This document shows positions 50,211 through 59,137 of a stretch of DNA of 64,000 nucleotides, piece by piece. Below the pieces are notes generated by a model. That model saw only the letters and a list, made by a program, of their open reading frames with translations. It made no database searches and was not told where the DNA came from. Origin of the DNA: QHXM01 sp032160705 (GTDB lineage Bacteria > Acidobacteriota > Blastocatellia > Pyrinomonadales > Pyrinomonadaceae); NCBI GenBank assembly GCA_032160705.1, contig JAVHVE010000057.1:1-64000 (forward strand), written 5' to 3'. The first letter of the stretch is position 1; the number at the start of each line of letters is the position of its first letter. Position numbers and translations under genes: made by a program.

Positions 50211-50325
50211 AAGACAGCGAAAAGCAGAAGACAGGAGTCAGGAGTCAGGAGTCAGAAGATCAGGCGGAGAACCGCTGTTACTGATTTTCTTTTCTCCTGT
50301 CTTCTGTCTCCTGACTCCTGCTTTT
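50211..50325. repeat. heptamer hairpin element, AGGAGTC type, core in reverse orientation
   Basis: The left arm is GCAGAAGACAGGAGTCAGGA then GTCAGGAGTCAGAAG. The core is GGCGGAGAACCGCTGTTACT then GATTTT, the reverse complement of the 44502 core. The right arm is CTCCTGTCTTCTGTCTCCTG then ACTCCTGCTTTTA, which supplies the minus-strand stop at 50324. Confidence 0.85.
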
Positions 50326-52927
50326 ACTGTCTCCGTAGTCGTTGTGCGAGCGTGCGTAGGACGCTGGAGGCGATGGTCGAGTCGCGTTCGAGAGAGGCGC
50401 GGAAGGCATCGCCGTTCAAGCGCAGGGCGCGTGCGCCCGTCTCGCCTGCGACGAGCGTGGCCGAGCGCGGGGCGGGATCGAGGACGGCCATCTCGCCGAT
50501 AAAGCCTCCGGCCTTTTCCATCCCGATGAATTTTTCGCCCGCGCCATCCTTTTTTAGAATCCTGACTTCGCCCGCCAGCAGAATGTAAACCTCGTTGCCC
50601 GGTTCTCCTTCAACGCAGAGAGTCTCGCCCGGCGCGTATTCATCTTCGAGGCTGGCGTTCGCCAGTTCCGCCAACCCTTCGGGCGCAATCCGTGAGAAGA
50701 TTGGGCAAGAGCGCAGCGCGATCATCTTTTCGATGGTGATGAGTTGCCGGTGCTCGCTGGCGGCGTCATGCCCGCCGCGCTCTTTGAGGTGCAGGGCGGT
50801 CTCGCGCACCAACTCGTGCTCGTCTGCGCTCATTCGATGCAAAAGCTCTTCACTCGTCCCGCCGCGCTCGCCCAGAGCATAGAGCGCAACAGCGCGAATG
50901 TAAGGATCAACGTTGGTGAGGCGCGCATGCAGCATGTCTGTCAGAGTCGGCCAACTGGCTTCGACCAGCGCGGTCTCTCGAAAAGCTGCGCCCAGGCGCT
51001 CGGCTATCGCGGGTGTGACAACCGCGCTCAATTTATCCATGACAGACTCGCGCTCGCTTTCCTCGCCACTGGAAAGCCCCTGCCGGACAGCCTGGCTCGT
51101 CTCATCCTCTATCGTGAAGCTCAAGCCTCGCACCAGACTCTCAATGGCGCGGGCGCGTTTGCGGCTAAGCAGTTCTCTGAGAAAATCGTGTGTCGGAGTC
51201 GGCTGTAGCTCCAGCGCCTGAATCGTCTGCGCGGCGCTCTCGATAACGGCAGCCTGTTCCGCAAGGCGCGCGGCCAGGCCACGCTCGCCGCCCAGCAAGT
51301 CATCCAACACGGCCTCGTGCTCCTCTTTCGTCACGCGATACTCGGAGCGCAACTGCACTATGAAACTATCATCGTAAGCGCCTTCGGCGGCGAGCACATG
51401 GTCTAGATAGTTTTCCAGCGCGTGACGATAGGTTTCGAGTTGGAGGCGCTTCTCGGCGGAAATCTGTTTGGTCGGATCGCTGAACATGGCACGCTCTTCT
51501 TCTGCGAGCGCGGCCATGATCTTGTCATGGTCGGCCTTCTTGATTTGCAACTGGTTGCGCAATGATTCGAGCATCTGCACTTCTTCGCGCGTCACGAAAC
51601 CGTTGGCGAGCGCCTCACGCACTGCGTCCTTGTAACCTTCCAGGACCTGCGCCGCTCCCTTGGCGCTCTCGCGCGTGCGAATATTGTGGAGCAGGAAGGC
51701 TTCATGCAGATCGCGCGGCGGCTTATCAGTCCACTCCCAGCGTTTGATGACATTGCGCGCCAGGGTCTCTTCGGCGAACGTCCCCTGCCTGCGGCGCACG
51801 CGGCGCGCCAGGTAGAGCGTGGCTGTCAAGACCACGACGATCAGGAAAAGGTGCGGCACAGCCCAGGGAGCTTTCCAGAGGGTCGGCGCGCCCGCGAAAG
51901 TATAGAAGGTGATGAAAGCTGTCGCCGCCGCTATCGAAAACATCACATGGCGCACGCGCCCCGCTTCAATCTCCGGGTCGCGCTGCCTGAGCCAGTTTCC
52001 GATGGGACGTTCGAGCGATGAGAAAAGCAAATAACTCAGGAGCGCACAAACTGCCAGCGTCAGAATCGAAGCAGCGGCGCGGGGCATGCTCTGCCAGAAG
52101 AAGAACCCTGCGGTTTCCGCATTTCTTCCCGGTAGAAAAGCCCAGTGCATGATCATCGCCTGCCTTGTCCAACGGCCATCAAAGTAGTATCCCCAGTTTC
52201 CGGCTTGCAGGTAATAATAAAAGTAGAAGCCGAAGACGAGACCGGGAAATGCGAAGTAAATAGCTCGCTTGGGGCGCGAGTCAATCTCTTTCCAGTAGCC
52301 GTTCTCCTCGTTGATGTCCGGGCAGGATTTCTTACACGCCGTGCATTTCGTGCATTGCGAGTTCTTGGTCTCGCGCAAACCGTGCGGCTCTGTGTAAATC
52401 TTTTCGATGAAAGAGAGTGGGCAAATATAGTTGCACCAGGTTTTCCCCGTGTAGAACGAGCCGAAGATGAGCGCGGCGACCGAGATCATGACGAAGAAGG
52501 CGGAGATGGCGTGGCCGTCGCCGTTGGTGGCGATCAAGCGCATCCAGAGCGAAAAGAAAAAGATGGCGAACGAGACGTAGTAATAATTGGCCTCAAGCCA
52601 GGGCGAAGCTTTCTTGATGCCGGGTCGCTTGAGGCGCACAGGAATTTGCGCGAAGAAGGCGAGCGGGCAGAGTCTGCGCCAGCGATGGTAGCCGACGAGC
52701 ACGATGAAGAGAGGGAGAGCCGCCACCAACACCGTCCAGACGATTCGCCCGGCCAGCGTTTCCATCATCTGGATGTGCGCGAAGACGGGGATAGCGACAA
52801 AAACGGCGAGAGCGACCCACTTCAGAGGCTCAACCCACCATTCAGCGTCCACTTCACGCGCCTGCTTCCCGACAACGGGCAAACTCCTCGTCGGTGTCGC
52901 AGAATTTCTCGGTGTGGCAACGGCCAT
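50324..52927 (-). CDS. membrane Fe-S (NapH/NosR-like) protein fused to HEAT-like helices and cNMP-binding domain
   Basis: 867 aa. Residues about 30-390 form a polytopic part with cysteine motifs on the cytoplasmic side: WCNYICPLSFIEK and QCTKCTACKKSCPD, as in NapH/NosR-type quinol-linked ferredoxin proteins. Residues about 390-720 are helical and HEAT-like (ALGERGGTSEELLHRMSADE). The last 130 residues are a cyclic-nucleotide-binding fold: CPIFSRIAPEGLAELANASL, YAPGETLCVEGEPGNEVYIL, GEMAVLDPAPRSATLVA. It probably passes electrons from quinol under nucleotide control. The next upstream gene encodes a c-type cytochrome. Confidence 0.8.
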   Translation of the reverse strand: MAVATPRNSATPTRSLPVVGKQAREVDAEWWVEPLKWVALAVFVAIPVFAHIQMMETLAGRIVWTVLVAALPLFIVLVGYHRWRRLCPLAFFAQIPVRLKRPGIKKASPWLEANYYYVSFAIFFFSLWMRLIATNGDGHAISAFFVMISVAALIFGSFYTGKTWCNYICPLSFIEKIYTEPHGLRETKNSQCTKCTACKKSCPDINEENGYWKEIDSRPKRAIYFAFPGLVFGFYFYYYLQAGNWGYYFDGRWTRQAMIMHWAFLPGRNAETAGFFFWQSMPRAAASILTLAVCALLSYLLFSSLERPIGNWLRQRDPEIEAGRVRHVMFSIAAATAFITFYTFAGAPTLWKAPWAVPHLFLIVVVLTATLYLARRVRRRQGTFAEETLARNVIKRWEWTDKPPRDLHEAFLLHNIRTRESAKGAAQVLEGYKDAVREALANGFVTREEVQMLESLRNQLQIKKADHDKIMAALAEEERAMFSDPTKQISAEKRLQLETYRHALENYLDHVLAAEGAYDDSFIVQLRSEYRVTKEEHEAVLDDLLGGERGLAARLAEQAAVIESAAQTIQALELQPTPTHDFLRELLSRKRARAIESLVRGLSFTIEDETSQAVRQGLSSGEESERESVMDKLSAVVTPAIAERLGAAFRETALVEASWPTLTDMLHARLTNVDPYIRAVALYALGERGGTSEELLHRMSADEHELVRETALHLKERGGHDAASEHRQLITIEKMIALRSCPIFSRIAPEGLAELANASLEDEYAPGETLCVEGEPGNEVYILLAGEVRILKKDGAGEKFIGMEKAGGFIGEMAVLDPAPRSATLVAGETGARALRLNGDAFRASLERDSTIASSVLRTLAQRLRRQ

Positions 52928-52930
52928 AGG

Positions 52931-53007
52931 TTCAGTTTTCAGTTTTTAGTTTTCAGTTTTCAGCCGCCAGTTTAACTGAAAACTGAAAACCGAAAACTGA
53001 AAACTTT
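52931..53007. repeat. hairpin element, TTTTCAG type
   Basis: Left arm: repeats of TTTTCAG(TT), such as TTCAGTTTTCAGTTTTTAGT. Right arm: repeats of ACTGAAA(A), such as AACTGAAAACTGAAAACCGA. The unit is 7-8 bases. It ends 3 bases from the stop of the cytochrome gene. Confidence 0.8.
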
Positions 53008-53009
53008 TC

Positions 53010-54806
53010 TTAGCTTCGTCCGGCTCGTGTCTTGAAAGGCCAGTCGGCGGCCAGGGGCGATTCGAGATTGACCTTGATGTCCAGGTAATCGCGCAGGACG
53101 CCTTTGAGATTCCCGACCTGCTCTTCCTCGTTGCGGCGGAAAAATTCGCTGCGCACTTCGTCGGGCGTAATCACGAAGAAGAGGCGCGGAATGTCGCGCG
53201 CCGTGCCGGGGCTACCCTCCTTCGGATTCTTCACGCCGGGATTAAGATAATCCCCTTCGTCAAAGTTGCGGACGTGACACTGGATGCAGGTCATCCCGCG
53301 CTCTTCAAAGAGGCGGCGGCGCGGGTCGCGCAAAGAGGTCTCCGCGACCATCTGCTTCTGCTTGAAGTCGCGCGAGAACATTGACGAATCAATCATGGCG
53401 GGCTTCGGCATCGTCACATCATGGTCGTCAGGGATGGCGGAGAAATTTCCGACATCCACCAGCTTGTCAAACCCTGTGATGAATGACGCGCTCTTCGGGT
53501 CGAACGCAGGCGCAGGGACACGCCTGAAAGCAGAATTGTCCGGCAGCGGCTTGATGCTCGTCGCAAAACCGTCAATCGGCAGATTGCTGAAGGCGAGCAC
53601 TTTCTGGCCGTTTCTTTCAACAGGCACGACCTTCATCACACCCAGTGCCCAACCGTCGCCGCGCAGGTAACGCCCCTTCTCATCTAGCGAATCGTCGCCG
53701 CCAAGCCGCGCGTTGTGCGGCAGCGCAGCAAAGTTCGCCTGCATGTTCGGATCATCTTTGTCACTGTAATTGACTACGCTGGAGATGAAATCAGCGAGCG
53801 CTTCGCCGTAGCTTTTCTTGTCGCGCGCGATAAACGGCTTGAGGTCAGCGCCGTCAAAGAAGGCGCTATGAAACATCGTCGCAAATGTCTTGTTGTTCTT
53901 CTGCCGCGCGGCATCGTCTTTGTCCAGCTCCGGGTCTTTCAGCCGGGTGATACGCATGCGCGGCATCAGGAAGATGGGCTCAGCCGCGACCACGTTTTTG
54001 TAAACGAGGCGCAGCTCAAAGATTCTCTTGTTGACGCGCGGGCGCACCATGATGAGCCGCCAGTTCTCCGCGTTGAATTGCGGGTTGAACTTTGGGCTGT
54101 CTGGGTTAATCTCGTCGTTGCGATGCAGCAATGCCAGGTTGCGGAGCGCGTCGCGGAAGAGTCCCGCTCCTGTAGTCGGCTGAATGCCGTTGTCGGGCTT
54201 GATCTGCTTGCTCGCTTCAATCGCCGCGATGCGGTCGAACATGGCTATGATCGGCCAGCGCGCGTTCGCTGCGGCAAGACGCTCCGGGTCTGTAATGGAG
54301 ATGAGCGTTTCGACGGCCAACGGCGCAGGCGGGACAACGGGGAGCGGCACAGGCTTTGGCGCAATCTCAATACTGAAAGTCTTAATCATGGTTCGCGGCT
54401 GGTGGCCGTCGCGCGGGTATTCTGTGATGCGAACGGCGAACTGTCCAACGCGGCCATCCGACTTTTTCGGCGTCCAGTCAACCGTCAGCGTCCTCTCGTT
54501 GTATTTGGCGCTGGCAGGCTTCTGCGTCATCTCAACGCGAATATCGTCCGTCTCTTCGTCAATCACCGAGATGCCGAAAAAGATGCGCTGCCCCACACCG
54601 ACGCGCTTGAACCTGATGGCATCCATTTCAGGCGGATGATTTTCAGCAGCGGGAGCAAGCTCCGGCGCGAGACTCGTCAGGGGCGTTGTGCTTTCGGCAT
54701 CGGCTTTGAAACGCGAGACGAACGTCATGCTCGCGAGAGCGCAGAACAGGAGCAGGCAAATAACTTTAAGCGAGCGCAGCGTTCGAGGGATGCGGCGAAC
54801 TTTCAT
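53010..54806 (-). CDS. exported monohaem c-type cytochrome with N-terminal Ig/cadherin-like domain
   Basis: 598 aa. A signal (VICLLLFCALASMTFVSRF) and an Ig-like segment (IDEETDDIRVEMTQKPASAK, VDWTPKKSDGRVGQFAVRI) end near residue 150. A long unrecognised middle follows. The single haem motif CIQCH lies near residue 500 in RGMTCIQCHVRNFDEGDYLN. The gene lies directly before the Fe-S/cNMP membrane gene on the same strand with only a hairpin element between, so the two products may be redox partners. No other haem motifs are present. Confidence 0.72.
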   Translation of the reverse strand: MKVRRIPRTLRSLKVICLLLFCALASMTFVSRFKADAESTTPLTSLAPELAPAAENHPPEMDAIRFKRVGVGQRIFFGISVIDEETDDIRVEMTQKPASAKYNERTLTVDWTPKKSDGRVGQFAVRITEYPRDGHQPRTMIKTFSIEIAPKPVPLPVVPPAPLAVETLISITDPERLAAANARWPIIAMFDRIAAIEASKQIKPDNGIQPTTGAGLFRDALRNLALLHRNDEINPDSPKFNPQFNAENWRLIMVRPRVNKRIFELRLVYKNVVAAEPIFLMPRMRITRLKDPELDKDDAARQKNNKTFATMFHSAFFDGADLKPFIARDKKSYGEALADFISSVVNYSDKDDPNMQANFAALPHNARLGGDDSLDEKGRYLRGDGWALGVMKVVPVERNGQKVLAFSNLPIDGFATSIKPLPDNSAFRRVPAPAFDPKSASFITGFDKLVDVGNFSAIPDDHDVTMPKPAMIDSSMFSRDFKQKQMVAETSLRDPRRRLFEERGMTCIQCHVRNFDEGDYLNPGVKNPKEGSPGTARDIPRLFFVITPDEVRSEFFRRNEEEQVGNLKGVLRDYLDIKVNLESPLAADWPFKTRAGRS

Positions 54807-54980
54807 CTTGTCTCCAATAGTAAAATAGTTTCTCTAAAGTGGAACTCGCAATTCACGCGTTGAATTTGAACGCGCCGGAAGCCGATTTTTGCCGAGGTCG
54901 GCACCGACGGGAGACGGAGGCTTATCGGGCAACAGTAGGTTATCTTCGATGCTCACGCAGTCGTTGTCAAGCACACCCAT

Positions 54981-55021
54981 TTCACCCGCAGCATCTCTGA
55001 AAATAGAGATGCGCGGGCGAA
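54981..55021 (-). terminator. hairpin after the two-component operon
   Basis: GCATCTCT / AGAGATGC with flanking CCCGC / GCGGG and a further TTC/GAA, giving a stem of about 16 bp with one unpaired A and a 6-base loop. There is no T-run. It lies 20 bp past the response-regulator stop. Confidence 0.5.
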
Positions 55022-55041
55022 ATCATTCGCTGGAGGATTAG

Positions 55042-56466
55042 TCAGATGCGCCGCTCTAAATTGTAATCGCGCAGGCGGCGATAGAGCGTGGAGGGCGAGA
55101 TGCCGAGGATTTCGGCGGCCTTGCCGCGATGCCAGTTGGTTTGTTCGAGCGCGGCGAGGATTTGCTGGCGCTCGACTTCGCGCAGAGAGGTGGAGGATGA
55201 GGCCGCAGGCCCACTATAAGCTTCCTGCATGGACGACTCCCCTCCTCCTCCGGTGGAGGTGAGAGGGATGGAGGCAAATGCGGGGCGCGAGACTTCCGGC
55301 GGCAACTCATTAACGGTGATGCGGCCATCGTTGGCTAAAATCACTGCGCGCTCAAGGCAGTTTTTGAGTTGTCGAACATTACCCGGCCAACTGTAAGCAC
55401 GCAAAGCGGCCAGAGCTTCCGGCGTCAGTTCGGGAGGATGCGCGCCGCCAATCTGCTTCAAGAGGTGCTGCGCCAGAGGCTCTATGTCGTCGGGGCGCTC
55501 GCGCAAAGGTGTGAGCGCAATCTGAAATCCGTTGATGCGATAGAGCAGGTCTGCGCGGAAAGTGCCATCCGAGATGAGCGCGTCCACGTTGCGATTCGTC
55601 GCCGCGACAATCCGCACGTTGACTTCGACTTTACGCACGCCGCCGACGCGATAGAAGGTGCGCGTCTCAATCGCCCTTAAGAGTTTCGATTGCAACTGCG
55701 TGGGCAGCTCCGTTATTTCGTCAAGAAAGAGCGTGCCGCCGTCTGCGAGTTCAATCAAACCGAGCTTGCGCCCTTTTGCGCCGGAGAATGCGCCCGCTTC
55801 GTAGCCGAAGAGTTCGGACTCAAGCAGTGATTCCTGAAAGGCCGCGCAGTTGAGGTCGACAAAGGAGGCATCCGCTCTCTCCGAGAGACGGTGAATGGCG
55901 TGCGCGATCAATTCCTTGCCCGTCCCGCTCTCGCCCGTAATCAGGACGGAGGCGTCGGACGGCGCGACACGTTCGACCAGGCGGATGGCTTCGCGCATCT
56001 CTTCAGAGACGGAGACGATCTCTGGCATCTGCGACTGCCGGGCGAGTTGCTGCCTGAGGCGTTGATTGTCAACGCGCAAGCGTCGCTTTTCGGCAGCTTG
56101 CTTGACGAGCGCGTCGAGTTCCGTGATGCGATAGGGTTTTGAGAGATAGTCGTAAGCGCCGAGCTTCATGGCCTCGATGGCCGTCTCGACCGTGGCGTGT
56201 CCCGTCAGCATGATGACTTCCGGCGGGTTGGCGCGCTCTCTCACGCGCCTGAGGAGTTCCATGCCATCCATGCGCGGCATGTTGATGTCGGAGAGCAGCA
56301 CGTCAACGTTGCCTTCTTCGAGCCTTCTGAGCGCAGCTTCACCATCAGCCGCCACGTCCACTCGATAACCCAGCCGCTGAAGTTCCTTCTGAATGACAAG
56401 TCGCAGATTGGCTTCGTCTTCGGCAACGAGAAGTCGCGCACCCTTCGTCTCGCTCAAGCTCTTCAA
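55042..56466 (-). CDS. sigma-54-dependent response regulator (NtrC family)
   Basis: 474 aa in three parts. A receiver domain at 10-125 has the phospho-Asp in VLLSDINMPRMDG. The AAA+ domain at about 150-380 has Walker A GESGTGKELIAHAIH, the sigma-54 contact loop GAFSGAK (Ser instead of the usual Thr in GAFTGA) and GGTLFLDEI. A Fis-type HTH closes it (GKAAEILGISPSTLYRRLRD). It activates sigma-54 promoters when phosphorylated. It overlaps the histidine kinase gene by 4 bp (ATGA), so they form a pair. Confidence 0.93.
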   Translation of the reverse strand: MKSLSETKGARLLVAEDEANLRLVIQKELQRLGYRVDVAADGEAALRRLEEGNVDVLLSDINMPRMDGMELLRRVRERANPPEVIMLTGHATVETAIEAMKLGAYDYLSKPYRITELDALVKQAAEKRRLRVDNQRLRQQLARQSQMPEIVSVSEEMREAIRLVERVAPSDASVLITGESGTGKELIAHAIHRLSERADASFVDLNCAAFQESLLESELFGYEAGAFSGAKGRKLGLIELADGGTLFLDEITELPTQLQSKLLRAIETRTFYRVGGVRKVEVNVRIVAATNRNVDALISDGTFRADLLYRINGFQIALTPLRERPDDIEPLAQHLLKQIGGAHPPELTPEALAALRAYSWPGNVRQLKNCLERAVILANDGRITVNELPPEVSRPAFASIPLTSTGGGGESSMQEAYSGPAASSSTSLREVERQQILAALEQTNWHRGKAAEILGISPSTLYRRLRDYNLERRI

Positions 56467-58511
56467 TCTCCATCATCTGGATTGACGGCGGGAAGCGAAA
56501 TCGTAAAGGTTGTTCCGCTGCCGATAGCCGACTGCACGTCGAGCCGCCCGCCGTGCTCCGTAACAATACCATAACAGACTGCCAGTCCTAACCCCGTGCC
56601 GCGCCCGATTTCCTTGGTTGTAAAGAAAGGATCGAAGATTTTGGTCAGATTCTCCGGCGCAATCCCGACGCCCGTGTCGCAGATTTCCACCAGCACGTGG
56701 TCGTTCTCATTGCGCCCGCGCAAAGTCAGGCGTCCGCCTTCGGGCATCGCGTCAATGGCGTTGGTAGCGAGCGCAATCACGGCCTGCTGCAACTGCCCTT
56801 CGTCGCCTGAGACGGGGGCGAGTTGCTCCATCACCTCGATGCGAATCTCTATCTCATCGCCGCGCCGCTGGTGCGTGACCAGCCGGGCGGCGGAGCTGAT
56901 TACTTCGTTAATGTTGACGGGCAGGTATTCGCCCGCTCGCGTCCGGCTAAAATCCAGCAGGCCGTTCGTGATTGACTTGCAGCGGAAAGCCTCGCTGCGA
57001 ATCAACGAGAGATAGTCGCGCAAATCTTCAACTTCGGGTGAAGAATTGAATGCGCCTTCGTTGAGCCGCGATTCAAGAGCTTCGGCACAGGCAGAGATGG
57101 TCGCCAGAGGATTATTAATCTCGTGGACGACGCCTGCCGCGAGACGGCCCACGGCGGCCAGCTTTTCAGCACGCGCCACGGCGCGATTGGCCTCGACGCG
57201 CGTCGTGATGTCTTCGCCGACCGTGATGACGTGACTTACTTCGTCGTTCTCACTGGCGCTCATCGGAATCTTGCTGACCAACCAGTGATGCGCTTCACCG
57301 TTAGTGCCGGTGGTTTCCTGTTCAATCCGCTCGATCTCGCCGGTCTCGAAAGCTCGCGCAAACTCACGCTCAAGCACGTCGCGTCTTTGCCTGGTCAACA
57401 CGTCGAAGATGTTTCGACCCAGAGCGCGCCCGCGCGGGATGCCCTGCCCGCCCAATTCTCGATTGCGATTCCAGGCGACGATGCGATAGTCGCGGTCAAC
57501 CGCGTAGAGCGAAAGCGGCAGGCTGTCAATAATCGCTTCCGTGAAACGACGCTGCGCTTCCGCCTCGGCTGTGCGCCGCTCAACTTCTTTCGCGAGCGTC
57601 ACGGAAGATTGACGCGCCGCCTGGTAGAGCGTGGCGACGTGCGCGGCCAGAGCCGCTTGCTGCGCCGCCGCATCAACCAGCCGCGCCTGCGTCTCACCGC
57701 AATCCTGCGGACTATCGAAACCAACGACGATGACGCCTTTCGTGCGTCCCCCGAAGCGCAGCGGCGCGGCATATTCGACCCTGTGCCTGTCATCAAGCAG
57801 AAAGAAATTACCCGGATCATCCAGCAGGATTGAGGTCGAAGACGCCGTCGAGGCGAGCCACGCTTTGAGGCGATCCATGTAAATCAAGGCATCGTCTTCG
57901 GCGCTCCCCTCGCGGTCAAAGGCGCAGGTCACGGGGCGCTCCTGGTCAACATTCAGGACGGCGGCAGCGCAGAGAGTCGCGCCCGTCCCCTCGTAGGTCG
58001 CGCCTGCCACGTGACGCACGACCTGTTCGGGCTCAAGCGCACGCAGGAGTCCGCGCCCGAGGTCAGCCAGAAATCTCAACTCCAGATTGCTGCCGACGAG
58101 CGCCCATTCGCGTTGCGCTGTTTCCAGGTGTGCGCTGACGCGCGTCAGAATCTCGCGCGGGGTTGAAGGCTTGACGATGTAATCGTCTGCCCCGGCGGCA
58201 AAGGCTTCGACCTTGCGATTCTCGTCATCGCGGGCGGAAAAGATGACGATGGGCAGTTGCTTGGTCGCGGCCTGCGCGCGGAGCAGCCGGCACAGGGCCA
58301 GACCATCAACGCCGGGCATCTCGACATCCAGAACAATCAGATCGCAATGTTCACGGTGGAGCAGGCTGAGAGCCTTGGGCGCATCTGCCGCCAGAATCGC
58401 GCGATGACCCGCGCCCTCGAAAATCTGGCGCAGGCGGCGGCGCACGCTCGCTTCGTCATCAACGATGAGCAAAGTGGCATTGGCGGCAGTTGTCATGGAA
58501 GAAGCTGACAT
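56463..58511 (-). CDS. hybrid sensor histidine kinase with N-terminal receiver
   Basis: About 682 aa, cytosolic. The receiver domain (LLIVDDEASVRRRL, DLIVLDVEMPGVDG) is followed by a GAF-like region. Near residue 330 a PAS domain begins (FTEAIIDSLPLSLYAVDRDY). The dimerisation/phosphorylation box has VGRLAAGVVHEINNPLATIS with the His, and the ATPase has ALATNAIDAMPEGG and GTGLGLAVCYGIVTEHGG. It probably phosphorylates the NtrC-type regulator encoded next. The start could be 58496, 58511 or 58595; the last would translate a repeat arm as LLPFSFLP. Confidence 0.9.
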   Translation of the reverse strand: MSASSMTTAANATLLIVDDEASVRRRLRQIFEGAGHRAILAADAPKALSLLHREHCDLIVLDVEMPGVDGLALCRLLRAQAATKQLPIVIFSARDDENRKVEAFAAGADDYIVKPSTPREILTRVSAHLETAQREWALVGSNLELRFLADLGRGLLRALEPEQVVRHVAGATYEGTGATLCAAAVLNVDQERPVTCAFDREGSAEDDALIYMDRLKAWLASTASSTSILLDDPGNFFLLDDRHRVEYAAPLRFGGRTKGVIVVGFDSPQDCGETQARLVDAAAQQAALAAHVATLYQAARQSSVTLAKEVERRTAEAEAQRRFTEAIIDSLPLSLYAVDRDYRIVAWNRNRELGGQGIPRGRALGRNIFDVLTRQRRDVLEREFARAFETGEIERIEQETTGTNGEAHHWLVSKIPMSASENDEVSHVITVGEDITTRVEANRAVARAEKLAAVGRLAAGVVHEINNPLATISACAEALESRLNEGAFNSSPEVEDLRDYLSLIRSEAFRCKSITNGLLDFSRTRAGEYLPVNINEVISSAARLVTHQRRGDEIEIRIEVMEQLAPVSGDEGQLQQAVIALATNAIDAMPEGGRLTLRGRNENDHVLVEICDTGVGIAPENLTKIFDPFFTTKEIGRGTGLGLAVCYGIVTEHGGRLDVQSAIGSGTTFTISLPAVNPDDGD

Positions 58512-58629
58512 TGGAAGAAAGGAAAAAGGTAAAAGGTCAGGGGCGCGGGCGGCATCAGCGACTTCCCCCTTGCGCCTTTCAATTGACGCCCTCAAGAATT
58601 GAATGCGATGCCAGCAGGTTTGTCAAGAC

Positions 58630-58733
58630 AAGTAAAAAGGAAAAAGGTAAAAGGCAAAAGGAAAGCGGAGAACCACATTTATTAAGAAGTGGTTTTCAGC
58701 CTCACTTTTGCCTTTTACCTTTTTCCTTTTTAC
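58630..58733. repeat. hairpin element, AAAAGGT type with GCGGAGAACC core
   Basis: The left arm is AAGTAAAAAGGAAAAAGGTA then AAAGGCAAAAGGAAA. The core GCGGAGAACCACATTTATTA then AGAAGTGGTTTTCAGCC holds the GGTTCTCCGC signature in reverse and a diverged copy forward. The right arm is TTTTGCCTTTTACCTTTTTC then CTTTTTACTT, which supplies the stop at 58730. Confidence 0.85.
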
Positions 58734-59011
58734 TTCCTGACGGTCGTTTCCAGCGCATCGAGGCGCTGCTGTAAAGCCTCGGCTCGACGGCTGGCGTCGA
58801 GCGAGAAGAGAAGAGCGAAGGTTGCCAGCAGGAGAGCCGCCGCGACGACCATCCATCGCTTGCTTTCGTGCGCGGCGAGTTTGGCGCGCCGCACATGGTT
58901 GTGGGCATCGTCGAAAGAATCCAGGAAGCCCTGCCGCTTGTTGCCCGGTGCGTCCTGCTTCAACTCGGCGAGCCATTGCTCATCGAACTGGTGAAGAATG
59001 TGATAACTCAT
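58730..59011 (-). CDS. small membrane protein with C-terminal coiled coil, hypothetical
   Basis: 93 aa. A charged N-terminal half (FDEQWLAELKQDAPGNKRQG), one hydrophobic helix (WMVVAAALLLATFALLF) and a short heptad tail (ASRRAEALQQRLDALETTV). No family recognised. Both ends abut AAAAGGT-type repeat elements. Confidence 0.55.
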   Translation of the reverse strand: MSYHILHQFDEQWLAELKQDAPGNKRQGFLDSFDDAHNHVRRAKLAAHESKRWMVVAAALLLATFALLFSLDASRRAEALQQRLDALETTVRK

Positions 59012-59016
59012 GAATC

Positions 59017-59125
59017 AAGGAAAAAGGTAAAAGTAAAAAGGCAAAAGTGAGGCGAAGCCACATAAAATTTAGAAGCGGTTGTCCGCCTTCCTTTTGCCTT
59101 TTACCTTTTTACTTTTACCTTCTCC
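59017..59125. repeat. hairpin element, AAAAGGT type with GCGGTTGTCCGCC core
   Basis: The left arm is AAGGAAAAAGGTAAAAGTAA then AAAGGCAAAAG. The core has GAGGCGAAGCCAC and AGAAGCGGTTGTCCGCCTTC. The right arm is CTTTTGCCTTTTACCTTTTT then ACTTTTACCTT. Confidence 0.82.
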
Positions 59126-59137
59126 ACCTCCCCTTAT

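Noticed and set aside
53715..54863. 382-codon plus-strand frame
   Set aside because: Antisense to the cytochrome gene; Arg/Val-rich composition typical of a GC-rich shadow frame.
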